From JBDTDV01 sp039922875 (GTDB lineage: Bacteria; Actinomycetota; Actinomycetes; Actinomycetales; Microbacteriaceae): 22,596 nucleotides of DNA. Shown one piece after another: positions 7,530-14,724 of the stretch. The notes beneath the pieces were generated by a model. That model made no database searches. It had not been told where the DNA came from and saw only the letters and a list, made by a program, of their open reading frames with translations. Made by a program: the position numbers and the translations under genes. The stretch spans positions 1 through 22,596 of the forward strand of contig JBDTDV010000080.1 in NCBI GenBank assembly GCA_039922875.1. The letters run 5' to 3'. Within the stretch, counting starts at the first letter, position 1. Each line of letters starts with the position of its first letter.

Positions 7530-7841
7530 ACCGAGGATGCCGGAGCCCAGGTAGTAGAGTCCGATCCCGCCGACCACCACCCAGAGCGTGATCCGCGCCC
7601 GAGACGGCGGTGGCTGATTCTTCCAGCTGAATCCGGTTTTCGCCGCCGGTTTGCGATCGGGGGCTGGGTTCGAGGCGGGAAGGCCCGGCGTGTGCTCCGG
7701 CGTGGACTCATCTCCCGGCGCGTGCTCCGGCGTGGACTCATCTCCCGGCGCGTGCTCCGGCGTGAGCTCGTCCCCGCGCTCGCGCTCCGGCCCGCTCTCG
7801 TCCCCGCGCTCGCGCTCCTCGTCCATCGGCCGCGGACTCAC
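7515..7841 (-). CDS. small membrane protein with acidic decapeptide repeats
   Basis: A 108-aa protein of unknown function. Residues about 8-57 are five degenerate copies of a 10-residue unit, exemplified by PEHAPGDEST, moving from ERERGDESGP to EHAPGDESTP. A Pro/Lys-rich stretch (about 58-82) and one C-terminal membrane helix (about 84-104, LWVVVGGIGLYYLGSGILGLL) follow, leaving almost nothing after the helix. This is a tail-anchored layout with the repeats presumably in the cytoplasm. The start is a GTG whose GTGA overlaps the lysS stop by 4 nt, so translation is likely coupled to lysS. The ATG five codons in (7826) is an alternative without an evident ribosome site. It is the last gene of the panC-lysS unit. 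Confidence 0.7.
   Translation of the reverse strand: MSPRPMDEERERGDESGPERERGDELTPEHAPGDESTPEHAPGDESTPEHTPGLPASNPAPDRKPAAKTGFSWKNQPPPSRARITLWVVVGGIGLYYLGSGILGLLTH
7692..7811. repeat. in-frame 30-bp tandem repeats (four copies)
   Basis: Period-30 units start at 7692, 7722, 7752 and 7782. The first two are identical (both begin GTGCTCCGGCGTGGACTCAT), the last two are diverged, and partial copies flank the array. Since 30 is a multiple of three, copy number can change without breaking the 108-aa reading frame. It is a coding minisatellite. Confidence 0.9.
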
Positions 7842-9373
7842 TTCACCAACGGGAACAGAATCGTCTCCCGGATGCCGAGCCCGGTCAACGCCATCAACAG
7901 CCGGTCGATTCCCATACCCATGCCACCGGTGGGCGGCATCCCGAATTCGAGGGCACGCAGGAACTCCTCGTCAAGCCGCATCGCCTCCAGGTCGCCGGCC
8001 GCGGCCTGCTTGGCCTGTTCGATGAATCGTTCCCGCTGCACCACCGGATCGACGAGCTCGGAGTATCCGGTGGCGAGCTCGAATCCGCGCAGGTAGAGAT
8101 CCCATTTCTCGACCACGCCAGGGATGGTGCGATGGGCGCGTACGAGCGGACTGGTCTCCACGGGGAAGTCCATCACGAAGGTGGGCCGGACCAGGTCGCG
8201 CTTGACGAAGTGCTCCCACAGCTCTTCCACAAGCTTGCCGTGGTTGGGAACGGCGACATCCACGTTCTCCACAGCGGCCAGGGCCAGCAACTCGTCCACA
8301 GATGTGTCCGGAGCAATCCGACGGCCCGCCGCGGCCGACAGACTGTCGTACATGCTGATTCGATCCCACTCGCCGCCGAGGTCGTACTCGGTGCCGTCAG
8401 CCCAGGTCACCATGGTTCCACCGGCAATGGTGCGCGCAGCGTTCTGCACCATGATTTGGGTGAGAGCTGCCATCGAGTTGTAATCGCCGTAGGCCTCGTA
8501 TAGCTCAAGCATCGCGAATTCCGGGGAATGGGTCGAGTCGGCTCCCTCGTTGCGGAAATTGCGATTGATCTCGAAAACCTTGTCAATGCCGCCGACGACG
8601 GCGCGCTTGAGATAGAGCTCTGGTGCGATACGCAGGTACAGCTCGGTGTCGAACGCGTTGGAGTGCGTGACGAAAGGGCGAGCGGATGCCCCGCCATGCA
8701 TAACCTGCAACATCGGCGTCTCAACCTCGATGAAGCCGCGCTCGGCGAAGGTCTGGCGCAGACTGGCTACGACCAGAGATCGGTTGATCACATTGATCCT
8801 GGCCTGCTCCCGGACGATCAGGTCGAGATAGCGGCTGCGGACTCGGCTTTCCTCACTCAATTCGTTGTACAGGTTCGGCAGCGGCAGCAGCGCTTTGGCG
8901 GCGATCTTCCACTCGGCGACCATGATGCTGAGTTCGCCCCGACGGCTGGCCACCACCTCCCCGCTGACAAAGACATGGTCACCCAGGTCGACCAGTTCCT
9001 TCCACGCGGCCAGGGATTCTTCGCCAACCACGGCGAGGGAGACCATCGCCTGGATCCGGCTGCCGTCGCCGGATTGCAGGCTCGCGAAACACAGCTTGCC
9101 GGTGTTCCGCAGGAAAACGATCCGGCCGGCCACTGCGACGATCTCACCGGTGGTCGCGTCGGGCTCAAGCCCGTCGAAGCGGGTCCGTACCGCGGGGATG
9201 GTGTCGGTGACCGGAAGGGATACGGGGTAAGCGCCATCGCCGGGGGTGGCGGCGGCAGCGTTCAAGCGGTCCCGCTTAGCAAGCCGCACCGCCTTCTGCT
9301 CGCCGACCTCTTCGTCAGAGAGTTCGGCCGTGGGTTGGCCAGGCTTGCCGCCCGAGAGCACTTTTTCAATCAT
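7838..9373 (-). CDS. lysS: lysyl-tRNA synthetase, class II
   Basis: A 511-aa class II synthetase that charges tRNA-Lys. An N-terminal OB-fold anticodon-binding domain (about residues 75-160, with VAGRIVFLRNTGKLCFASLQ) precedes the catalytic core. Motif 1 is in GFIEVETPML (213-222), motif 2 in FEINRNFRNEGADSTHSPEF (267-286) and motif 3 in GMPPTGGMGMGIDRLLM (478-494). MHGGASARPF (225-234) is the usual LysRS signature. Length is normal. The first 40 residues are a variable extension. The ATG overlaps the panC stop (ATGA), so translation is coupled to panC; the stop overlaps the next gene the same way. In mycobacteria lysS lies in the same neighbourhood, downstream of panC. Confidence 0.98.
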   Translation of the reverse strand: MIEKVLSGGKPGQPTAELSDEEVGEQKAVRLAKRDRLNAAAATPGDGAYPVSLPVTDTIPAVRTRFDGLEPDATTGEIVAVAGRIVFLRNTGKLCFASLQSGDGSRIQAMVSLAVVGEESLAAWKELVDLGDHVFVSGEVVASRRGELSIMVAEWKIAAKALLPLPNLYNELSEESRVRSRYLDLIVREQARINVINRSLVVASLRQTFAERGFIEVETPMLQVMHGGASARPFVTHSNAFDTELYLRIAPELYLKRAVVGGIDKVFEINRNFRNEGADSTHSPEFAMLELYEAYGDYNSMAALTQIMVQNAARTIAGGTMVTWADGTEYDLGGEWDRISMYDSLSAAAGRRIAPDTSVDELLALAAVENVDVAVPNHGKLVEELWEHFVKRDLVRPTFVMDFPVETSPLVRAHRTIPGVVEKWDLYLRGFELATGYSELVDPVVQRERFIEQAKQAAAGDLEAMRLDEEFLRALEFGMPPTGGMGMGIDRLLMALTGLGIRETILFPLVK

Positions 9374-10302
9374 GCGGGTCTTTCGCTCGGAATCGTGATG
9401 GTGTCGTTGTCGATCAGTCGGGTCCGGCCGACTCGGGCTGCTAACAGCAGCCGAGCCTGGCCGCGATAGCGTCCATCGACGGGAAGGAAGGTGTGCGGAT
9501 TCACTGCAACCAGATAGTCAAGCTTAACGGCTGGCTCCAACGTGAGGACCGCGTGCGCGGCAGAGAGCGCCGCCGCTACACCATGGCCGGCTTCGGATGC
9601 TGCCGCAGCCAGCGCCACAGACAGTGCAAGCGCGGCCCGCCGCTCGGCCGGTTTGAGGTACCGGTTGCGGCTGGATAGGGCAAGCCCGTCCGCGGCGCGA
9701 ACAGTGGGAACGACCTCGATCGCAACCGGGAAGTTCAGGTCGCACACCATCTGCTGCACTAGGAAGGCCTGCTGCGCGTCTTTCTGACCGAAGAGCGCGT
9801 AGTCGGGCTGAACTACGTTCAGGAGCTTGGCTACCACAGTCAGCATTCCGTCGAAATGCCCGGGACGGGCCGCGCCGTCATAGCGGTTGCCGATCTCGCC
9901 GGCATCCACCAGGGTCTGCGGCCGGCCGGCCGGATACAGTTCCGTGGCGGTCGGCACGAAGACGGTATGGATTCCTTCGGCGGCCAGGACAGCGAGATCG
10001 GCCTGGAGGGTGCGCGGATATCGGGCAAGATCCTCGGTCGGGCTGAACTGCAGCGGGTTGACGAAGATCGACACCACGACCTCGCCGAGTTCCCTGGCCC
10101 GGCGGACCAAGGCAAGGTGGCCATCGTGCAGCGCGCCCATGGTCGGCACCAGCGCGATCGCGGCGCCCGTATTGCTATGCGCATCGGCCGCGTCGGTTGC
10201 GACATCGGCCGCGTCGGTTGCGGCACCCTCCGCGGCTGCCGCTGTGCTGCCGCCGCGGATCCGGCGCACCGCCTGGCGCAGCTCGCTAATGGTCTCGATC
10301 AC
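9370..10302 (-). CDS. panC: pantothenate synthetase (pantoate--beta-alanine ligase)
   Basis: A 310-aa cytosolic enzyme that joins pantoate and beta-alanine using ATP, the last step of vitamin B5 synthesis. The ATP-binding HxGH motif is in LVPTMGALHDGHLAL (His59, His62). VSIFVNPLQFSPTEDLARYPR, FGQKDAQQ and the KMSKS-like SSRNRYL are all present. Between the first helix (ELRQAVRRIR) and the first core strand (AIALVPTMG) there is an Ala/Asp-rich insertion of about 30 residues (18-47) absent from typical PanC, encoded partly by a tandem repeat. The start is GTG; TAGCAT ends 6 nt upstream and there is no ribosome site, so it may be leaderless. It lies 42 bp after the DUF2520 gene and overlaps lysS by 4 nt. 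panD is not in the window. Confidence 0.97.
   Translation of the reverse strand: MIETISELRQAVRRIRGGSTAAAAEGAATDAADVATDAADAHSNTGAAIALVPTMGALHDGHLALVRRARELGEVVVSIFVNPLQFSPTEDLARYPRTLQADLAVLAAEGIHTVFVPTATELYPAGRPQTLVDAGEIGNRYDGAARPGHFDGMLTVVAKLLNVVQPDYALFGQKDAQQAFLVQQMVCDLNFPVAIEVVPTVRAADGLALSSRNRYLKPAERRAALALSVALAAAASEAGHGVAAALSAAHAVLTLEPAVKLDYLVAVNPHTFLPVDGRYRGQARLLLAARVGRTRLIDNDTITIPSERPA
10182..10222. repeat. 21-bp tandem duplication inside panC
   Basis: A unit with core CATCGGCCGCGTCGGTTGCG is present at 10182-10201 and again at 10203-10222 (period 21). Read on the minus strand it encodes ATDAADV followed by ATDAADA in the PanC insertion. It preserves the frame. Confidence 0.9.
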
Positions 10303-10308
10303 GGTTCG

Positions 10309-10314
10309 ATGCTA
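10309..10314 (-). promoter_or_regulatory. candidate -10 element (TAGCAT) of panC
   Basis: Minus-strand TAGCAT is followed by CGAACC and the GTG start of panC. This predicts a leaderless internal promoter allowing panC-lysS expression independently of the upstream folate operon. No good -35 is seen. Confidence 0.45.
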
Positions 10315-10330
10315 GCCGAGGCGTCCAACC

Positions 10331-10344
10331 GCCCCGCCCGGGGC
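10331..10344 (-). terminator. short hairpin after the DUF2520 gene
   Basis: Arms GCCCC and GGGGC close a 4-nt loop immediately after the DUF2520 stop codon. There is no U-tract. With a candidate promoter just downstream, it may mark partial termination between the folate part of the operon and panC. Confidence 0.3.
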
Positions 10345-11043
10345 TCACCCCGGTTCCGGAGCAGACCGCAACGCGTTCTCGACAGCGGTGCGCACCAACG
10401 GCCCGAGGAATGCGCCGGGATTGGCCACTCCAATGCCTGCGAGCAGTCCCGTGGACTGCTCGATGATCGCTTTGGAGAAGGTGGCAGCGGTCGCGATCGC
10501 CTCGGCATAGGCCGGCCGGTCCCCCTCCGCGACGAGAACCGGTTCGCCGCCCATCTCCACCACGAGCGCCTGGCCGATCGGTTGCACCGGCGCCGGCGCG
10601 GTGACCGCGAAATACGTCTCGGCCAACCGGGAGATGTCCATGCTGGTTCCGGAGAACGACATGGCCGGGTGAATGGCCAACGGAATCGCGCCCGCCGCGG
10701 TCGCCGGCCCCAGCACCGCGGTGCCGTACCCGGGTGCGGTGTGCAGCACAAGTTGGCCGGGCTGCCAGGCGCCGGTCGCCGCGAGCCCGGCGATCAGGGC
10801 GATCAACTCGGATTCCGGCACGGCCAGGATGACGAGTTCGCTGCGTTCCACCACGTCACGCACGTCAAGGATCGGGACGGCGGGCAGGATGGCTTCGGCA
10901 CGCTCTCGGCTGGCCTGCGAGACGGCGCTGATGCCCACGATCGCATGCCCGGCTCCCGCCAGCGCGGCTCCGAGAATCGGACCGACATGACCGGCTCCGA
11001 CGATGCCGATGCCCAGACGTCCGGAACGCTGAACGGCGCTCAT
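10345..11043 (-). CDS. Rossmann-fold DUF2520 domain oxidoreductase-like protein
   Basis: A 232-aa protein. The N-terminal nucleotide-binding loop GIGIVGAGHVG (11-21) is followed by a Rossmann fold, then a helical DUF2520 domain with the conserved stretch AIHPAMSFSG (about 123-132). The architecture resembles ketopantoate reductase and F420-dependent NADP reductase relatives, but the substrate is unknown. Adjacency to panC, as in mycobacteria (the Rv3603c-Rv3602c pair), hints at a role in pantothenate metabolism; this is inference from context. The ATG overlaps the PH-protein stop (ATGA, 4 nt), fixing the start, and the reading frame upstream of it is an out-of-frame shadow of the preceding gene. 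Confidence 0.9.
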   Translation of the reverse strand: MSAVQRSGRLGIGIVGAGHVGPILGAALAGAGHAIVGISAVSQASRERAEAILPAVPILDVRDVVERSELVILAVPESELIALIAGLAATGAWQPGQLVLHTAPGYGTAVLGPATAAGAIPLAIHPAMSFSGTSMDISRLAETYFAVTAPAPVQPIGQALVVEMGGEPVLVAEGDRPAYAEAIATAATFSKAIIEQSTGLLAGIGVANPGAFLGPLVRTAVENALRSAPEPG

Positions 11044-12737
11044 CTGCGCCACTGCTGGCTCGTGTCCCGGCCCGACCATTCGATCGCGCCGGCTGCCACC
11101 TGGTCGAACATGATCCAGGCCTGGTCCAGATCGATCACGGCAAGGCGTGGGTGCACCGGCCCCGGCACGGTGTGCAACTCGGCCCTGGCCAGGCCCAGCG
11201 CTCGCAACACCGGGCCCTGCTCCACGCCGACGCTCTGCAGCCGCGCCAGCGGCACCAGAACCAACCGACGCCAGACGACCCCGTGCCGCAACAGCGCCAC
11301 CCCGTCGAGGATCCGGTAGCCGGTGCGCCGCCAGGACAGCGGCCGCAGCCAGGCTGCGCGCCGTGGAGCCGTGATGTAGCGGGTACCGCGCGAGGACATC
11401 CCTTCTTCGACCAACGCTCGGTGCTCCTCGGTGGCGTACGCGGGCATCACCAGCGCCAGAACGCGCTGCACATCGGCCAGATCGCCCACCGGGAGGATAG
11501 TGGTGTTCGCTTGGCCAGCCGCACCTTTCTGGCTGGAATGCCCTGCCGTGTCGATGCGGATCTGCCACCAGCCGAACGGACGCCAGAGGATCGACTGGGT
11601 CACCTCGACCGCGTGGATCCGGCCGGGCGGAAGGGTCTCGTTGCTCGTGGCGAGCAGCCCGAAACCGATCCGGACTCCGTCGGGTGTGCCGGCGATCGAG
11701 TAGCGCAACGAGCGGGTGATCTGACGCGAATAGAAGCCGACCGAACCGAGGATGCCCGGCAGCAGGATGAAGAACAGCCAGAGCCGCCCGGTGGCGATCC
11801 CGGCGATCAACACCAGCCCCATCAGCACCAGCACGACCGTCCCGCCGCTGAGCACGATCGAGCCGGCCAGTCGACCCGGCGGAATCTTCACCACCGACTC
11901 CGGCGACGCGGCATCCGGATCCAGTTCAGGGGCGAGGAAGTCGCCGACCCGTTCGCCCACCGCCGCACGAACCCGCGTAGCAAATTCAGGATGGCCGGCA
12001 TTGCGGTGCCCGGATCCGGAATCCGGCACCGTGACATCCCGCTGTGATCCCGAATCTGCGGCAAGGGCGGCAGTAGCCGCTGGCCTGATCGTGGCATCGG
12101 TCCCCTCTGGGGTGGGGCGGGCCGCGGCACGGGCGCCGGAGGCGAGCTGCAGGATCTCGCGACGCAGCGCATCAGCCAGCGCCGACCTGAGATAGGAGAG
12201 CTGAACGTTGGCGTCCTGCCCAGCCACGCTGATCTCCAGCTTCGCGGCGCCGACGATGCGGGCCAGCACCGGCCGGGTGATGTTGATCCCCTGAATCCGG
12301 TCCAGCCTGGCCTTGCGATTTGTTCGAAACAGGATGCCGCTGCGCACCTCCACCGCGTCCTGGCCGACCCGGAAGGTGTGCATCCGCCAGGCCAGGTAGA
12401 AGGCTGCGAGGCAGAGCACCAGCACCCCGGCGAACGCGAGCAGCACCCAGCCGGTCATTCCGCTGGAGTAGATCGCATCGATCGGGTCCCGGTCCGGCCC
12501 GTACCGGGGTTCCGGGAAGAACAGGTCGACGAGGCGCTGGCGGAGATTGGCGATCACAAAGCCCAGCACAGCCAGGAAGAAGATTCCCCCGCGCAGCAGC
12601 GGTGTGGCCGCGTGCAGCAGGTGCCATTCGCCGTCGGCGAGGTTGGCGGCCTCACGCGCCGGAGAACGAAGCGGCTCCGGCGAACCGGCAACCTCCGGTC
12701 CCGGCCGCCCGGTCGGTCCGTCAGGCTCGGTGGTCAC
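11040..12737 (-). CDS. large membrane protein with three bacterial PH-like (YdbT-type) domains
   Basis: A 565-aa protein of the YdbS/YdbT type. I see membrane helices at about residues 46-64, 96-117 and a pair at 293-336, with three bPH2 domains. The first (about 118-200) contains YLAWRMHTFRVGQDAVEVRSG. The second (about 343-430) contains SLRYSIAGTPDGVRIGFG. The third (about 470-550) contains RTGYRILDGVALLRHG. Each has the motif pattern R(I/L)xx(I/V)xxxxxxLxRxxGxxxxxI. A low-complexity linker (about 200-290) separates the first two. Function is not established; B. subtilis YdbS/YdbT are linked to resistance to an amyloliquecidin-type peptide. The start is GTG in a GTGA overlap with the upstream PH gene; the longer open frame upstream is a shadow. 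Confidence 0.88.
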   Translation of the reverse strand: MTTEPDGPTGRPGPEVAGSPEPLRSPAREAANLADGEWHLLHAATPLLRGGIFFLAVLGFVIANLRQRLVDLFFPEPRYGPDRDPIDAIYSSGMTGWVLLAFAGVLVLCLAAFYLAWRMHTFRVGQDAVEVRSGILFRTNRKARLDRIQGINITRPVLARIVGAAKLEISVAGQDANVQLSYLRSALADALRREILQLASGARAAARPTPEGTDATIRPAATAALAADSGSQRDVTVPDSGSGHRNAGHPEFATRVRAAVGERVGDFLAPELDPDAASPESVVKIPPGRLAGSIVLSGGTVVLVLMGLVLIAGIATGRLWLFFILLPGILGSVGFYSRQITRSLRYSIAGTPDGVRIGFGLLATSNETLPPGRIHAVEVTQSILWRPFGWWQIRIDTAGHSSQKGAAGQANTTILPVGDLADVQRVLALVMPAYATEEHRALVEEGMSSRGTRYITAPRRAAWLRPLSWRRTGYRILDGVALLRHGVVWRRLVLVPLARLQSVGVEQGPVLRALGLARAELHTVPGPVHPRLAVIDLDQAWIMFDQVAAGAIEWSGRDTSQQWRR

Positions 12738-13219
12738 AGTCCGGTCCGACGGCTCTCGGCCAGTTGGACGATGCGGTCCCTGAGCGCGTCGGCGTCCTGG
12801 TTCGCCAGGCCGGGAATCGCGACTCCGCTCGCGGCGGCGGCGGTGACGAACCGCAGGTCGGCTAGGCCGAGCGCTCTGGACAACGGCCCCCGGGTCACAT
12901 CGACCAGCTGCATCCGACCGTATGGAACCGCGACGAACCGCTGGAACATGATCCCCCGACGAAACAGCAGGTCGTCCTCTCGCAGCCAGTACCCGATGGA
13001 CCGGGCTCGGCGCGGCGCGATGATCAACTGCACGAGCGTGACGGCCGCGATCACTCCGAGCGCAAGCCACCCCCACCAGGCACCGTTCAGCAGGAGGAAC
13101 GCCACGGCGATGGCGGCCAGCACGAGGCCGCCAATCAGGGAACCGACGAACACGACTACGACGTATTTCGGCGAGACCCGGTTCCACTGCTGATCCGGAA
13201 GCTCCAGACGATTACGCAC
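12734..13219 (-). CDS. small membrane protein with bacterial PH-like (YdbS-type) domain
   Basis: A 161-aa partner of the following gene. Two N-terminal membrane helices (about residues 18-44 and 47-67) are followed by one bPH2 domain (about 70-155): IGYWLREDDLLFRRGIMFQRF, VPYGRMQLVDVTRGPLSRALGLA and the closing IPGLANQDADALRDRIVQL. Paired small and large PH-domain membrane proteins are the usual arrangement for this family, so the two probably form one complex. The GTG start lies inside the DUF3180 gene (8-nt overlap) with AAGGAG 5 nt upstream, which decides the start. The stop overlaps the next start by 4 nt (GTGA). Confidence 0.9.
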   Translation of the reverse strand: MRNRLELPDQQWNRVSPKYVVVVFVGSLIGGLVLAAIAVAFLLLNGAWWGWLALGVIAAVTLVQLIIAPRRARSIGYWLREDDLLFRRGIMFQRFVAVPYGRMQLVDVTRGPLSRALGLADLRFVTAAAASGVAIPGLANQDADALRDRIVQLAESRRTGL

Positions 13220-13679
13220 TGCTCTCCTTCACGTCATCGCGGTCCGAACCGGGGGGCAAGGTACACATGCGTTCTGCCAGCAGCCCGGCGACAAGTAACG
13301 CCACCGCTCCCACCGTCGTCGCCACGGCCAGCCACACGGCGCTGCTGGGAATGACCGACCGACTGAGCAAGTACAGCAGAAGACCCAGAGCGATTCCGGT
13401 GAGCAGGCTTCCGCTCAGGCTCGAGGCCTTAGCCAGCACGGCCACCCGCATGGCCCGAAACGGGTCGAGCGGCCGGGTCGCCTTGCCGTGGGTGGCCCGG
13501 CGCACCGGGATCGCGAAACCGATCACAATGCCCCCGATGGCGATCAGCGTGATCGGCAGCGACAGTGGCGGCACCAGTACTGCCAGGCTCGCCGCGGCCA
13601 AAGCAAGCTCCAGCAGAAACCCGAGCACAGCCCCGGCCAGCGCCAGCCCGACCAGGCCCGCGGTTCCGGTCTGCTTCAT
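13212..13679 (-). CDS. DUF3180 integral membrane protein
   Basis: A 155-aa protein with four predicted membrane helices (about residues 7-27, 33-56, 88-108 and 112-135). A short positively charged loop (VRRATHGKATRPLDPFRAMRVA) sits between the second and third. The length, topology and position directly after folK identify the conserved actinobacterial DUF3180 family (Rv3605c in M. tuberculosis). No function is known. The conserved PLDPFRAMR stretch is the likely functional core because it is the only clearly non-hydrophobic conserved segment. The ATG overlaps the folK stop (ATGA). Confidence 0.92.
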   Translation of the reverse strand: MKQTGTAGLVGLALAGAVLGFLLELALAAASLAVLVPPLSLPITLIAIGGIVIGFAIPVRRATHGKATRPLDPFRAMRVAVLAKASSLSGSLLTGIALGLLLYLLSRSVIPSSAVWLAVATTVGAVALLVAGLLAERMCTLPPGSDRDDVKESSA

Positions 13680-14221
13680 CGCCCGACATCCTTCGAATAC
13701 GGCACGACCTCGTCGGTGGCGGTGGCCAGGAGCGCGTCGGCGCGTCCGTATCCGGTCAGGGTGGCCTCCGGATTCAGCTCAAGCCAGGGAATCAGCACGA
13801 ATGCGCGCTCCCAGGCTCGCGGATGCGGCAACGTCAGCCGGGGGTCGTCGATGACCCGGCCGGCGAAATCGATGATGTCCAGATCGAGGGTGCGATCGCC
13901 CCATCGCTCCTCGCGCACCCTGCCGTGCTTTGCCTCGATGGCGTTCAGCGCGTCGAGCAGGTCGTGCGGCGTGCGACTGGTGTGAATCGTGGCCACCGCG
14001 TTGAGATACCGCGGGGCCGATGCATCCACGCCAGACAGTTTGATCGCCGGGGTCTGCACCAGAGACGAGACCGCGTCGAGGATGACTCCGGGCAATGCGC
14101 CGATATCTGCGACCGCACCACGAATGGTCGCCTCCCGATCGCCGAGATTGCTGCCCAGCGCCAGGACGGCCGGAACGACCGGCCGCAGCCGCTGTGGCCG
14201 AGGTGGGCTGGGCGGTCTCAC
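13676..14221 (-). CDS. folK: 2-amino-4-hydroxy-6-hydroxymethyldihydropteridine pyrophosphokinase (HPPK)
   Basis: A 181-aa cytosolic enzyme that transfers pyrophosphate from ATP to hydroxymethyl-dihydropterin, making the FolP substrate. Signature motifs seen: LALGSNLGDRE (20-30), PRYLNAV (70-76), RWGDRTLDLDIIDF (106-119, with the Mg-binding pair Asp113 and Asp115) and LTLPHPRAWERAFVLIPW (129-146). Length is typical. The start is a GTG whose GTGA overlaps the folB stop; the reading frame continues open upstream, but that part is a shadow of folB. The Pro/Arg-rich first 14 residues are probably unstructured. Confidence 0.96.
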   Translation of the reverse strand: MRPPSPPRPQRLRPVVPAVLALGSNLGDREATIRGAVADIGALPGVILDAVSSLVQTPAIKLSGVDASAPRYLNAVATIHTSRTPHDLLDALNAIEAKHGRVREERWGDRTLDLDIIDFAGRVIDDPRLTLPHPRAWERAFVLIPWLELNPEATLTGYGRADALLATATDEVVPYSKDVGR

Positions 14222-14724
14222 ACGCCCCCCAACCAGCCCGCGTCGTCTGCGTCGTCGTCCGCCGGGCCGGCTGCCGCTGCGCCTGAAGCCGCGGCCGGGT
14301 TCGAGTTGCCACGGGCAGGCAGCTCGCGGGCGGATTGCTGCCGAACGATGGTGACCGCGACATCCTGGAATGGCACCGGAATCGGAGCGTTCGGCTTGTG
14401 CACCGTGACCCGGACGGACTCGGCCTGGGGGTGCGCTAGGACGACGTCGGCCACCCGCTCCGCGACGGTCTCGATCAGATCGACCGGGTCGCGCCGAACC
14501 GCGTCGGTCACCTCGGTGGCCAGCTCGCCGTAGTGCACCGTGGTGGCGACGTCGTCGCTTGCCGAGACGACGCCCAAGTCCAGCCACACGGTCACATCGA
14601 CGACGAACTCCTGTCCAGCCTCCCGCTCGAAGTCGTACACGCCGTGGTTGGCGTGCACGCGCAGTCCCGTCAGCGTGATCGCGTCGGTGCCCCGTCCCAT
14701 GTTGTTCCACCCATCGCTACTCAT
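14218..14724 (-). CDS. folB: dihydroneopterin aldolase
   Basis: A 168-aa protein; the enzymatic core (about residues 14-127) has the FolB pattern LTGLRVHANHGVYDFEREAGQ, TVHYGEL (Tyr65), LIETVAERVAD (Glu85) and VTVHKPNAPI (Lys110, the catalytic lysine region). It cleaves dihydroneopterin to hydroxymethyl-dihydropterin and usually forms an octamer. It is about 40 residues longer than usual because of a C-terminal Ala/Asp-rich tail (about 128-168) that looks disordered. The ATG overlaps the folP stop (ATGA), which supports this start; a second ATG eight codons in (MGRGTDAI) is an alternative. The folB-folK order is the standard actinobacterial one. Confidence 0.95.
   Translation of the reverse strand: MSSDGWNNMGRGTDAITLTGLRVHANHGVYDFEREAGQEFVVDVTVWLDLGVVSASDDVATTVHYGELATEVTDAVRRDPVDLIETVAERVADVVLAHPQAESVRVTVHKPNAPIPVPFQDVAVTIVRQQSARELPARGNSNPAAASGAAAAGPADDDADDAGWLGGV

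Noticed and set aside
7692..7811. 30-bp repeats that might suggest a CRISPR array
   Set aside because: Repeats are directly adjacent with no spacers, are in frame in a protein gene and no cas gene is nearby.
12738..13187. N-terminal extension of the large PH protein frame beyond 12737
   Set aside because: The extension is out-of-frame reading of the small PH gene, is Arg/Pro-rich and has no domain. The GTG at 12737 gives the same overlap geometry as its neighbours. The same reasoning removed extensions of folK, folP, folE and the DUF2520 gene.
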